Assembly (NCBI GenBank): GCA_021647535.1
Contig: JAKIUO010000048.1
Span: 1 to 16,861 of the forward strand
DNA length: 16,861 nt
DNA from: Hyphomicrobiaceae bacterium
GTDB lineage: Bacteria > Pseudomonadota > Alphaproteobacteria > Rhizobiales > JAKIUO01
Direction of reading: 5' to 3'
In this document: in pieces, positions 6,588 through 15,129 of the stretch
Numbering within the stretch: the first letter of the stretch is position 1
Layout of the letters: each line of letters begins with the position of its first letter
Notes under the pieces: model-generated
Database searches by the model: none
What the model was told of the DNA's origin: nothing
Seen by the model: only the letters and a program-made list of their open reading frames with translations
Position numbers and translations under genes: made by a program

Positions 6588-8829
6588 ATTCTGATTCTGG
6601 TTTCTTGCGTTTGCGTGGCTCCAGGCCAGCGTCGGAAACCGACCCGGACTTGGGCTCTTGCGCTGCTTTCAAACGCAACTCTTCTCGTGCCTTGGCCCGG
6701 CGGATTTTGCTCGGTGAGAGCTTTTTCTTGCCGGTTTTCTTGTTGGGTCTGACAGCTTTTGAACCGCTCCCCGCTCTGTCTGCACGCGCTTTTCGCGACG
6801 GACTTTTTGACGAAGGGTCCAGAGGGTCCCAATTGGCATCGCGCTCGGACGAATGAGAGGCTTTGGCCTCCGGGGTCGATCTGTTTTTCTCTGGCGGTTT
6901 ACGATCCGTCCGTTTTTGATAGGGGGCCCCAGACTGTTCGGCTCCTCTTGAGCGTTCAGGCCTTGTGCCCTTGTTCGAACGCCCTTCTGTATTGCTATTA
7001 CTGTCAGAGCGCTTTTCATATGAGGACTGGCCCCGAGACGGTTCCCGGCGTCTGTTTTCGCCGCGCCCTTCCCCTTGCTCGCGCCGTTTTGGCCGGTCGC
7101 GATCAAAAGGTTTTTTGCGATCTGGCCGCGCGGCGTCACTGCGCCCCCCTTCAACTCGTTTAGGTGCCCCCTCAAGGCGCTTGATGACAATATTCTTCTC
7201 GATGGTTTTATCAGGGCCAATGGCCTCTAGAAAACGATCGACCGATTTTGGATCAAGCTCGACACCTGTTTGTCCGTTCTCAATGCGAATGGCACCAATA
7301 TCACGCTTCGTCAGGTTGCCTGCCCGACACAGCATCGGCAGCAACCAACGCGGTTCGGCATTTTGCTTGTGGCCAATCGACATGGAGAACCAGACGCCAT
7401 TGTCAAAGTCATCGCGTGTGTGTGACCGTCCTTCAGAACGCGGCCCTCTTTGGCGCTCACCTCTATCGCGTCCCCTGTCTCTCCCCCGGTCTCGCTCCCT
7501 GCCCCCATCTCTTGGCGCATGGTCAAGCAGCTCTTCTGGAGCGGTTTGGTCCTTGCGATAAAGACGAATGAAAGCGGCGGCAATCTGCTCGGGGCTATGC
7601 GCTTCGGCCAACCGTGCCGCAAGAACCTGCTCTTTCTCCTCAATCTCCGTGCTCAGCATGTCATCGCCGAGCAGACGTTCATCATCGCGTGCGGCGATTT
7701 CTTCAATGGTCGGCGGCTTGCCCCATTCCGCCTTGATCTTGGCGCGCTGCAACAGGCTTTCGGCCCGGCGGCGCTGATTATAAGGCACGATCAGCGCGCA
7801 AACGCCCTTGCGTCCGGCCCGGCCCGTGCGCCCGGAGCGATGCACAAGGCTTTGTGCACTTTTGGGAATATCGGCATGAATGACCAGCTCCAGATTGGGC
7901 AAATCAATACCACGAGCCGCCACATCGGTGGCGACACAGATCCGAGCCCGTCCATCGCGCATGGCCTGTAGCGCATGGGTGCGCTCGTTCTGGCTGAGTT
8001 CGCCAGACAGAGCCACGACGGAAAAACCGCGATTGGCAAAGCGGCTGGTCATATGGTTGACCATGGCTCTCGTACCACAAAATATAATAGAATTGCTGGC
8101 TTCATAAAAACGCAGAACATTAACTATGGCGTTCTCGCGATCATTGGGAGCCACGGCGAGGGCGCGATAGTCAATATCAAGATGCTGCTTTTCTTCGCCC
8201 TTCGTCGAGACCCGGATGGCATCTTTTTGATAGCGCTTGGCCAGCGTGGCGATCATGCGCGGCACGGTGGCCGAAAACATCAAGGTGCGGCGCTCCTCAG
8301 GAGCCGCTCCCAGAATATATTCCAGATCATCGCGAAAGCCCATATCGAGCATTTCATCCGCTTCATCGAGCACCACGGCGCGCATGGCGCTCATATCGAG
8401 CGAACCGCGTTCAATATGATCGCGCAAACGCCCTGGCGTCCCCACAACAATATGAGCACCTTGTGATAAAGCCCGGCGCTCGGTGCGCATATCCATGCCA
8501 CCAACGCAAGAGGCAAAAGACGCCCCCGTGCTGCCATACAGCCATTCAAGTTCACGCTTGACCTGCAAGGCCAGCTCTCTCGTTGGGGCAACCGCCAAAG
8601 CCAAAGGCTTGTTGCTGCGCTCAAAACGATCTGTTCCTTGCAGCAATGTTGGCGCAATGGCCATGCCAAAAGCCACAGTTTTACCCGATCCGGTCTGTGC
8701 CGACACCAATAGGTCGCGATCGACATATTCGGTGGCAATCACAGCCTTTTGTACGGGAGTCAGGGTTTCGTACCCTCGTTTGTCGAGGGCTTCGCCAAGC
8801 GCGGCAACCACGCCTTCAAATTCGGCCAT
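6586..8829 (-). CDS. DEAD-box RNA helicase with DbpA-type RNA-binding domain
   Basis: This ATP-dependent helicase probably acts in ribosome assembly or mRNA turnover. The 747-residue protein carries Q-motif Q27, motif I AQTGSGKT (44-51), PTRELA (82-87), DEAD (155-158), SAT (186-188), and motif VI HRSGRTGRAG (330-339). After a linker with RGRDRGRDRG-type repeats (about 443-465) comes a DbpA/CsdA-like RNA-binding fold at about 478-537 (GVWFSMSIGHKQNAEPRWLLPMLCRAG). A basic, low-complexity tail of about 200 residues rich in Arg, Lys, Ser and Glu follows. The architecture resembles DeaD/CsdA of E. coli but the tail is longer, so I leave the symbol blank. It is convergent with the secretion operon and may be co-transcribed with the small ORF upstream on the same strand. 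Cold induction is common in the family but not visible here. Confidence 0.95.
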   Translation of the reverse strand: MAEFEGVVAALGEALDKRGYETLTPVQKAVIATEYVDRDLLVSAQTGSGKTVAFGMAIAPTLLQGTDRFERSNKPLALAVAPTRELALQVKRELEWLYGSTGASFASCVGGMDMRTERRALSQGAHIVVGTPGRLRDHIERGSLDMSAMRAVVLDEADEMLDMGFRDDLEYILGAAPEERRTLMFSATVPRMIATLAKRYQKDAIRVSTKGEEKQHLDIDYRALAVAPNDRENAIVNVLRFYEASNSIIFCGTRAMVNHMTSRFANRGFSVVALSGELSQNERTHALQAMRDGRARICVATDVAARGIDLPNLELVIHADIPKSAQSLVHRSGRTGRAGRKGVCALIVPYNQRRRAESLLQRAKIKAEWGKPPTIEEIAARDDERLLGDDMLSTEIEEKEQVLAARLAEAHSPEQIAAAFIRLYRKDQTAPEELLDHAPRDGGRERDRGRDRGRDRGERQRGPRSEGRSHTRDDFDNGVWFSMSIGHKQNAEPRWLLPMLCRAGNLTKRDIGAIRIENGQTGVELDPKSVDRFLEAIGPDKTIEKNIVIKRLEGAPKRVEGGRSDAARPDRKKPFDRDRPKRREQGEGRGENRRREPSRGQSSYEKRSDSNSNTEGRSNKGTRPERSRGAEQSGAPYQKRTDRKPPEKNRSTPEAKASHSSERDANWDPLDPSSKSPSRKARADRAGSGSKAVRPNKKTGKKKLSPSKIRRAKAREELRLKAAQEPKSGSVSDAGLEPRKRKKPESE

Positions 8830-8924
8830 ATCTTTTCTTTCTTACGCAATTGATTGACCGTCATACGACGGTGGCGCTTCTATGGGAAGAGAAAGCCGAC
8901 TATCGAACTGAAAAATCGCCCATT

Positions 8925-9224
8925 TCAGGCCCAGACAAGGTGACGCAGCCCGTTGCCAGTGCGGGATTTACCATAATGCTCACTCGCAACAGCCCGCGCC
9001 TGCGCCCGTCGTGTGCGACCCTGCTGCTTTGTTTCATATTGACATGAAAGTTGCGTCAAAAAAGGCGAACCTGCACATGACAGGCCCGTTCCCCCCGCCG
9101 CATGAGCACCATAACTGTCGGATGCGAGCTGTGCCAGAGTACCACGATCAGCCCGCCTAGGCATCGAAACAGGAACCAGCGCCCGCATGCGGCTGTTTTC
9201 GCGTTTTTGACTGACTTTACTCAT
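8925..9224 (-). CDS. Hypothetical 99-residue basic protein
   Basis: I do not recognise this protein. It is small and basic, rich in Arg, Ala, Gly and Gln, with no membrane segment. Segments that read like a conserved core are SYGAHAAGGTGL (about 38-48), LSCQYETKQQGRTRRAQA (about 59-76) and SEHYGKSR (about 81-88). I chose ATG 9224; the in-frame TTG at 9239 is less likely, and the ribosome-binding site is weak. A possible -10 TACAAT at 9288-9283 with TTGGAC at 9309-9304 has a short 15-bp spacing. The ORF reads towards the helicase with a 95-bp gap, so the two could be one transcript. Codon use looks coding and no better frame exists on either strand, but a chance ORF is not excluded. Confidence 0.5.
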   Translation of the reverse strand: MSKVSQKRENSRMRALVPVSMPRRADRGTLAQLASDSYGAHAAGGTGLSCAGSPFLTQLSCQYETKQQGRTRRAQARAVASEHYGKSRTGNGLRHLVWA

Positions 9225-9461
9225 GCTCAACTGTCCCAAACCAACATCATCGAAACCACTTTGTCGCTTTCACAACCCGCAAATTGTAAGTTGAAGGTTG
9301 CAAGTCCAAGGCCAAATGGACTTTTGGTCAGCGCCAGCCTCAAAAAGCAGTTACCGAAATCTTAATCAGTAACACCTAAGCTTCGCAAGTCCGCTCGTTC
9401 CTTTTGTGGGAAACAATGTCTCTTGCAAGCGCGTAAAATAAAACAAACAGAAACAAGATCT

Positions 9462-11201
9462 ATGGCGAACCCACAAATGACAGCCTCCCCCAAAAACACA
9501 ACGGCCAAAACAAACGCAAAACCTGCCGATTTCAGCTTGAACTCGATCATGACTGCGGCGGGCGAAACGGCCTATTACTGGGACCTTTCCTCTGATAAAA
9601 TCGTCTGGGCTCCCAATGCACCCGAAATTCTCAATGTCAGCGATATTTCCGTGCTGCGCACCGGGCATGGCTTCCAGACGCTGATTTCTCAAGGGCTGGC
9701 CTCCCCCCGGCGTGACCTCTTTCTGGCGAACAAAGACTGCCAAAAAAATCAGGACGCGTTTTTTTCCATTCAATATGCGCTTGGCAATGATAAAGACGAA
9801 AAGCCCGTCTGGTTCGAAGATCATGGCCGCCTCAGCCCTGGCCCAGACGGATCACCAGGCATCGCCAAAGGGGTCATTCGGCTTATTTCGGAACGCTATG
9901 CCAAAGAGCAAAAGCTCGATTTTGCCTCTCGTCATGACCACCTCACCGGCCAGATCAATCGCGGCGAATTGTGGGAAGCCATTTCGGACGCCCTGCTGAC
10001 CAGCGACAAGGGAGAAAATAATTATGCCCTGATGGTGGTCGGCATTAACAATCTTTTGATGATCAATGAAGCCTTTGGCTTTGATACCGGCGACGAGGTC
10101 ATTGCAGCGGTTGCCAAACGAATGCGCAAACAATTGCGCGATACTGATGTTCTGGGACGCTTTGCCAGTAACAAGTTTGGCCTTTTACTGGAAGAAGCCA
10201 GCCCCGCCGCCATGGCCGGAACTGCCGAACGCCTGTTACGCTCCATTCGCAATGAGGTCATTGAAACCACACTGGGGCCGGTGGCCGTGACCATATCGAT
10301 TGGCGGCGTGCTGGTGCCAGAACAAGCGAAAAGCGTTTCCGAGGCCATGGGCTTTGCCCTTGAAGCGCTGGCCAAGGCCAAGGCCAAACCCCACGATATC
10401 TTTGTGGCTTACGCCCCCACCAAAGGCAAAAAACAGACCCGGCTACGCAATCGCCAGATTGCCGACGAGCTCATTGTTGCGCTGCGTCATCAAAGGCTGG
10501 TGCTGGCCCTGCAACCCATTGTGCGCGCCACGACACTGACGCCGGTCATCCATGAATGTCTGTTGCGCATCAAAAAACCGAATGGCGAGATTATCTCTGG
10601 CGGGGAATATATTCCTGTGGCCGAACAGCTCGGCCTTATTCGCCTCGTTGATTACCGGGTACTGGAACTGGCCATTGATGTCGCCAAATATCATCCTGAC
10701 ATGAACCTGACCATCAATGTTTCAGGTCTCACCGCCACCGATAATAACTGGCTGGAACTGTTGCGCTCGCTGACCAATGGCGACCACACCTTGACTTCTC
10801 GGCTGATCATCGAAATCACAGAAACCGCCGCCATTCAGGATATCGAAGAGAGCTGCCTGTTTGTCAAACGCGTCAAAGAACTGGGCTGCCGGGTCGCCAT
10901 GGATGATTTTGGCACCGGCTATAATTCATTCCGCAACTTGCAAATACTCGGCATTGATATGGTGAAAATCGATGGGTCTTTTATCGAAAATATGCTGGAA
11001 AACAAAGACGATCAGCTCTTTGTCAGAATGCTGGCCGATCTCGCCAATGCCTTTGATCTGGAAATCGTCGCCGAATGTGTTGGCGATGCCAAAACCATCG
11101 ACATGCTGACGGAGATGGGCGTCACCTATCTGCAAGGCTACCATCTGGGCAAACCCATATTAGCCCTGCCCGAGGTTTATCGCAACAACAACGCTGAGTA
11201 A
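9462..11201 (+). CDS. PAS-like/degenerate GGDEF/EAL protein, probable c-di-GMP phosphodiesterase
   Basis: The protein probably hydrolyses cyclic di-GMP to pGpG. The 579 residues hold a PAS-like region at about 30-145 (with YYWDLSSDKIVWAP), a GGDEF domain at about 157-318 and an EAL domain at about 335-570. The GGDEF signature is replaced by ASNKF (235-239), so cyclase activity is not expected. In the EAL domain, the motif reads ECL (365-367), keeping the metal-binding Glu. N419, E451, DDFGTG (481-486), K502, the Glu of VAEC (538) and Q558 are retained, so phosphodiesterase activity is plausible. The glutamate usual after AEGV is replaced by Gly. No membrane segment is seen. I start at ATG 9462; an upstream in-frame TTG at 9423 is possible but less likely. 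No c-di-GMP riboswitch was recognised upstream. Confidence 0.92.
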   Translation: MANPQMTASPKNTTAKTNAKPADFSLNSIMTAAGETAYYWDLSSDKIVWAPNAPEILNVSDISVLRTGHGFQTLISQGLASPRRDLFLANKDCQKNQDAFFSIQYALGNDKDEKPVWFEDHGRLSPGPDGSPGIAKGVIRLISERYAKEQKLDFASRHDHLTGQINRGELWEAISDALLTSDKGENNYALMVVGINNLLMINEAFGFDTGDEVIAAVAKRMRKQLRDTDVLGRFASNKFGLLLEEASPAAMAGTAERLLRSIRNEVIETTLGPVAVTISIGGVLVPEQAKSVSEAMGFALEALAKAKAKPHDIFVAYAPTKGKKQTRLRNRQIADELIVALRHQRLVLALQPIVRATTLTPVIHECLLRIKKPNGEIISGGEYIPVAEQLGLIRLVDYRVLELAIDVAKYHPDMNLTINVSGLTATDNNWLELLRSLTNGDHTLTSRLIIEITETAAIQDIEESCLFVKRVKELGCRVAMDDFGTGYNSFRNLQILGIDMVKIDGSFIENMLENKDDQLFVRMLADLANAFDLEIVAECVGDAKTIDMLTEMGVTYLQGYHLGKPILALPEVYRNNNAE

Positions 11202-11341
11202 GCCACTGGCGTGGCTTGCGCTCGCCGCGCCGGCATCTTTGCAGATGGCATTGGGGACTTGTCCCCAAACCCCAATTTTCAAAATTGGTTTTCTCGTTCC
11301 CAAGCTCTGCTTGGGAACGCATGGCCAAGACGCTCTGCGTC
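11200..11341. repeat. Array of six hairpins in a convergent intergenic region
   Basis: Between two convergent genes lie six successive inverted repeats: AAGCCAC/GTGGCTT (11200-11217), CATCT/AGATG (11234-11247), TTGGGGAC/GTCCCCAA (11251-11268), CCAATTTT/AAAATTGG (11272-11288), CGTTCCCAAGC/GCTTGGGAACG (11295-11319) and GACGC/GCGTC (11329-11341). The last two both have the loop TCT and form the double-hairpin pattern of a REP-like repeat widespread in proteobacteria. The fourth stem is followed by TTTTC and could end plus-strand transcription. The cluster may act as a bidirectional terminator or RNA-stabilising region. The rest of the region to 11400 shows nothing further. Confidence 0.65.
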
Positions 11342-11400
11342 GCGTATCACTCCATTCCAAATCTCGCACTTGAGACGAATAGCAACTCTCTTGCACGCGC

Positions 11401-12303
11401 TTAAAGAAGCCGGTCGAGGCACTCGTCAACGCCCGTGCGCCAGGGCGGCATTGTAATATTAAAGACCTTCTCCAGCTTGGCGCAATCCAGTCGTGAATTG
11501 GCAGGGCGGGCGGCTTTGGTGGGAAAATCCTTTGTGCTGATCGGCTCGACAACACAGTCCGACCCTCCCGCTTTTTTTGAGGCCTTGAAGATCTCCTTCG
11601 CGAACTGGTGCCAGCTGGCCTCCCCTGTCCCGACCATATGATAAATCCCCCAGAACCTGCCCCTGTTATCTTTGGCGCTCTGGTCGATCTGGTGGGCGAT
11701 CTGCAAAATGGCACGGGCCAGATGCGGCGCATAGGAGGGATTGCCGAACTGATCGGCGACGATGCCCAGTTCGCTGCGCTCAGATCCAAGCCGCAACATG
11801 GTTTTGAGGAAATTAGTGCCTGTTGGACTAAAAACCCAGGCGGTTCTCAAAATAATATGCCGGGGATTGGCAGCGGCCAGCGTCTGCTCGCCCATCAGCT
11901 TGCTACGACCATAGGCATTGATCGGATCTGTGGGGTCGGTTTCCACATAGGGCGTTTTTTTGCGGCCATCATAAACATAATCCGTCGAGACATGAATGAT
12001 TGGAATCTCTCTGGCGCTGGTTGCTTTGCCAAGCCGCTCAACCCCATCGCGATTAAGCACCAGCGCTTCTGGCCAGCCCTCCTCCTCGGCGGCATCAACA
12101 GCGGTGTAGGCGGCGGCATTGATCACGAGGTCAGGCTGCACATCGGACATCACCCGCTCAAGGCTGTCCGCGTTCGCAAGGTCAAGCTCGGGGCGCCCGC
12201 AAGATATCACATCAAGGTCGTCCAGCCCCTTAAGCTGCTGCAGAGCAACCTCGCGCAAGGCCATGGCGAGCTGCCCGGACGCGCCGATAACAAGAATTTT
12301 CAT
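11401..12303 (-). CDS. rfbD: dTDP-4-dehydrorhamnose reductase
   Basis: This is the last enzyme of dTDP-L-rhamnose synthesis, an NAD(P)H-dependent reductase of the extended short-chain dehydrogenase family. The 300-residue length is normal. The N-terminal nucleotide-binding motif is GASGQLA (7-13). INAAAYTAVDAAE (61-73) is characteristic of RmlD. STDYVYDG (106-113) precedes the catalytic pair Y131 and K135 in NAYGRSKLMGE. The start overlaps the rfbB stop in an ATGA arrangement, indicating translational coupling. It is the last gene of the minus-strand polysaccharide block and ends beside the hairpin array. Confidence 0.95.
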   Translation of the reverse strand: MKILVIGASGQLAMALREVALQQLKGLDDLDVISCGRPELDLANADSLERVMSDVQPDLVINAAAYTAVDAAEEEGWPEALVLNRDGVERLGKATSAREIPIIHVSTDYVYDGRKKTPYVETDPTDPINAYGRSKLMGEQTLAAANPRHIILRTAWVFSPTGTNFLKTMLRLGSERSELGIVADQFGNPSYAPHLARAILQIAHQIDQSAKDNRGRFWGIYHMVGTGEASWHQFAKEIFKASKKAGGSDCVVEPISTKDFPTKAARPANSRLDCAKLEKVFNITMPPWRTGVDECLDRLL

Positions 12304-13382
12304 GATGCGTCCTTGTCCGCCCTGTCGTCCTCTTCCTCAAGCAGCCCAACGCGCGCGCCGTCATAAACAGTTTCGCGCAAGGGACGCCACCAGGCTTCAT
12401 TGTCAAGATACCACTGGATGGTGCGAGCCAGCCCCTGCTCAAAATCATATGTGGCGCGCCAGCCCAGCTCACCTTCCAGCTTGCTGGCATCAATGGCATA
12501 ACGCTCGTCATGGCCGGGGCGATCTGCAACAAAAGTGATCTGCTCGCGGCGCGGCTTTTTTGCGGGCACCAGTTCGTCAAGCAGGTCGCAAATGCCTTCC
12601 ACCACTTGCAGATTGGTGCGCTCATTGCGCCCACCGACATTGTATTTTTCACCCAGACGGCCCTTTGCAATAATCAGCCGCAAAGCGCGGGCATGATCAT
12701 CCACATGCAGCCAGTCGCGCACATTGGAGCCATCGCCATAGACCGGCAGATCGCGCCCGTCCAAAGCGTTCAGCGTCACCAGCGGAATGAGTTTTTCGGG
12801 AAACTGGCAAGGACCATAATTGTTCGAACAATTGGAGATCACCACCGGCAGGCCATAAGTATGGTGCCAGGCCAGCACCAGATGATCGGCAGACGCCTTG
12901 CTGGCCGAATAGGGTGAACTGGGATCATAATTCGTGGTTTCGCTAAACAGACCCTGCGCGCCCAACGAGCCATAGACCTCATCGGTGGAGACATTGAGGA
13001 AACGAAAACGCGCCCGGCGCTCCTCTGACAGGCTGGCATAATAGATGCGGGCCGCCTCAAGCAAAATGCTGGTGCCGACAATATTGGTCTGGATAAAGGC
13101 CGCCGATCCGGTGATAGAACGATCAACATGGCTTTCGGCTGCCAGATGGATCACCCAGTCCGGTTCAAACGAAGCGAACAAACGGTCCATGGCCTTGCGA
13201 TCACAAATATCGGCTTTTTCGAAATGATAGGACGGATCATCCTTGAGAACCTCAAGGGAGTGCAGATTGGCTGCATAGGTCAGCTTATCAATATTCAGAA
13301 CCTGATCGCCGGTTTCCCTGACCAGATAGCGACAAAGAGCGGAGCCAATAAATCCGGCCCCACCAGTTACAATTATGCGCAC
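12300..13382 (-). CDS. rfbB: dTDP-glucose 4,6-dehydratase
   Basis: This enzyme converts dTDP-glucose to dTDP-4-keto-6-deoxyglucose, the second step of dTDP-L-rhamnose synthesis. The 360-residue protein has the NAD-binding motif GGAGFIG (7-13), AAESHVDRSI (81-90), the catalytic TDE in STDEVYG (T133, D134, E135), and YSASK (Y158, K162). The downstream sequence PEKLIPLVTLNALDGRDLPVYGDGSNVRDWLHVDDH is diagnostic for RmlB. It follows rfbC after 47 bp, in which a small inverted repeat AGCTCT/AGAGCT (13405-13423) lies. It overlaps rfbD by 4 bp. Confidence 0.96.
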   Translation of the reverse strand: MRIIVTGGAGFIGSALCRYLVRETGDQVLNIDKLTYAANLHSLEVLKDDPSYHFEKADICDRKAMDRLFASFEPDWVIHLAAESHVDRSITGSAAFIQTNIVGTSILLEAARIYYASLSEERRARFRFLNVSTDEVYGSLGAQGLFSETTNYDPSSPYSASKASADHLVLAWHHTYGLPVVISNCSNNYGPCQFPEKLIPLVTLNALDGRDLPVYGDGSNVRDWLHVDDHARALRLIIAKGRLGEKYNVGGRNERTNLQVVEGICDLLDELVPAKKPRREQITFVADRPGHDERYAIDASKLEGELGWRATYDFEQGLARTIQWYLDNEAWWRPLRETVYDGARVGLLEEEDDRADKDAS

Positions 13383-13429
13383 GCCTCAACCTCCGCCTTA
13401 TACCAGCTCTCACACTAAGAGCTGTGTGC

Positions 13430-14005
13430 TCATGCCATGAGCGTTTTGTCAAATTCAAACAGTTCCGTGGCCTCCAGGAGGCGCGGCAATTGCCGGTCTT
13501 TTTCCGATAATTGTACCAAGGCTTCCTCAATCGGCCAGTCAATGGCCAGTTCGGGATCATTCCAGATCAGCCCGCGATCGTACTCTGGCGCATATTTACC
13601 CGTGACTTTATAAACAAACTCGGTATCGGCTTCCAATGTCAAAAACCCATGAGCAAAGCCTTTGGGTATCCACAATTGATGCCAGTTCTTTGCGCTCAAA
13701 ACAGCTGAGACATGCTGGCCAAATGTTGGTGATCCACGGCGAATATCGACCGCCACATCAAAAACGGAACCGCGCACCACCCGCACCAGCTTGCCCTGAG
13801 CGTGTGGCGGCAGCTGAAAATGCAAGCCGCGCAAAACCCCTTTTGCTTTCGACAAGGAATGATTGTCCTGGACAAATTCTTCTTTCAGGCCATGCTCTTC
13901 GAGAGCCGCTTTATTATAGGTCTCGGAAAAAAAACCGCGCTCATCCCCATGCTTTACGGGCTGCAACAAAAGAACATCGGCAAGAGCCAAACGGGTGACT
14001 TCCAT
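13430..14005 (-). CDS. rfbC: dTDP-4-dehydrorhamnose 3,5-epimerase
   Basis: This cupin-fold epimerase makes the third step of dTDP-L-rhamnose synthesis. At 191 residues it has normal length. Family motifs are HGDERGFFSETYN (19-31), GVLRGLHFQ with catalytic H62, GKLVRVVRGSVFDVAVDIR (71-89), and IPKGFAHGFLTL (113-124), with Y132 as the likely catalytic Tyr. A GAGAGG ribosome-binding site lies about 10 nt before the ATG. It follows the Wzz-like gene after 21 nt, so one transcript is likely. The first pathway gene, rfbA/rmlA, is not in the window. Confidence 0.95.
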   Translation of the reverse strand: MEVTRLALADVLLLQPVKHGDERGFFSETYNKAALEEHGLKEEFVQDNHSLSKAKGVLRGLHFQLPPHAQGKLVRVVRGSVFDVAVDIRRGSPTFGQHVSAVLSAKNWHQLWIPKGFAHGFLTLEADTEFVYKVTGKYAPEYDRGLIWNDPELAIDWPIEEALVQLSEKDRQLPRLLEATELFEFDKTLMA

Positions 14006-14026
14006 ATCGGTTTAACCTCTCATGAA

Positions 14027-15127
14027 CTATCGCGGAAAACGGGCAATGATTGGCACCCCGCCAAGGTGAGAAAACTCTTTCGACCTTCTGATCCTTTGTT
14101 CCAGATATTCGAACAACAGGACAAGGCCCCCCGCCAAACCAGCAAAGGCGATGCAGATCAATATGGCCATCTTCAGTTTTTTCGACTTACCGTAAACCGG
14201 GTCCATCGGTCGACCCAGCAGGGTCAGACGATCAAGATCGAAAAAATTGCTGTTGCCAGTCACACGATATTCCGAGCTAAAAATTTTCAACTGCTGACGG
14301 GCCATTTTCAGCCGGTCATTTTTGCGCTTTAACACCTCCAATGTTGACATTGGTGCGCCTTTTTGCAACGGACCTTGCATGATTTCATCACTCAGTCGGG
14401 AAATTTTTTGCCGCAAAAGCTCAACTTTCCTTTTTTTGCCTCCGACCAAAACAGCTTTGTCTGAAGAGGAAATACGAGCCAATTGCTTTTCCATCAAACT
14501 CAAGCGGTCAAGCTGCACCCTGAGCAAGTATACAGACTTATGGCCAAAATTCTTTAGCGCCGTCTCATAGGTGCGCTTGGTCTCGATGACACGTTCCTTG
14601 TATTTATTCAGCAAAAACTGTTTGGCTCCCAAAACCTGTCGGTTGGGGCCGACCAGCCGCTCCAGAAAAACTGATATGAGAATTTCGAGCTTGCCTCCCA
14701 AACCCTTCGCCTCATCGCCGCGCAGCTTGATTTCAAGCGCCGTACCGCCCAGCGGTTCAATACTGACGGAGCGCCGGATGGCCTTGATTTTATCGGTTCT
14801 TTGCGTGGCGCTCAGCGGCGTTTGCCCTTTGTTGATTTCGTCCAGATAGCCCGACAACACATGCTCACTTGTCAACCAGCGCATCAAAACCATATATTTG
14901 TCCTCCATCTTCGACCTACTGACCTCGCGCTTTTCATATTTGAGCGGATCTGACAGCTCCCCTTCTTGCAAATTCAAAAGGGCAACCGCTTCATATTGCG
15001 GGGTCATGAACGGCAAAGTCAGCAAACCAACCGGAATGGCCATTGCCAGCACCATGGCGATCAGTTTACAGCGCGATAGCACCACTTCAAGCGCATAGTG
15101 AACATCCTCAAAAATCGTTGTTTCCAC
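14027..15127 (-). CDS. Wzz-like polysaccharide chain-length regulator (co-polymerase)
   Basis: Inner-membrane co-polymerases of this type set chain length of O-antigen, capsule or exopolysaccharide. The 366-residue protein has a short cytoplasmic N-terminus, a transmembrane segment at about 20-40 and a helical periplasmic domain. A Pro-containing motif LLGRPMDPVYGKSKK is followed by a second transmembrane segment at about 318-340. The cytoplasmic end EYLEQRIRRSKEFSHLGGVPIIARFP matches the C-termini of this family. I chose GTG 15127: GGGAGGG lies 8 nt upstream, and it starts 2 nt after the stop of the preceding gene. An open frame extends to 15304 but overlaps that gene entirely and lacks support. 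No kinase domain is fused; the adjacent upstream gene is the likely partner. Confidence 0.85.
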   Translation of the reverse strand: METTIFEDVHYALEVVLSRCKLIAMVLAMAIPVGLLTLPFMTPQYEAVALLNLQEGELSDPLKYEKREVSRSKMEDKYMVLMRWLTSEHVLSGYLDEINKGQTPLSATQRTDKIKAIRRSVSIEPLGGTALEIKLRGDEAKGLGGKLEILISVFLERLVGPNRQVLGAKQFLLNKYKERVIETKRTYETALKNFGHKSVYLLRVQLDRLSLMEKQLARISSSDKAVLVGGKKRKVELLRQKISRLSDEIMQGPLQKGAPMSTLEVLKRKNDRLKMARQQLKIFSSEYRVTGNSNFFDLDRLTLLGRPMDPVYGKSKKLKMAILICIAFAGLAGGLVLLFEYLEQRIRRSKEFSHLGGVPIIARFPR

Positions 15128-15129
15128 GA

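Noticed and set aside
6965..7561. Plus-strand ORF of 198 codons and other long frames opposite the helicase
   Set aside because: Frames of this kind arise opposite the Arg-rich low-complexity tail; no start signal or recognisable domain is present.
9225..9461. c-di-GMP riboswitch before the GGDEF-EAL gene
   Set aside because: I could not find the conserved GEMM-type elements in this intergenic region; only weak promoter-like hexamers were seen.
9225..9461. Start of the GGDEF-EAL protein at TTG 9423
   Set aside because: The codons between 9423 and 9462 add a short segment unlike the rest and have no ribosome-binding site; ATG 9462 is simpler.
11608..12366. Plus-strand ORF of 252 codons
   Set aside because: It is the antisense shadow of rfbD and the end of rfbB, both with intact family motifs; its translation matches no family I know.
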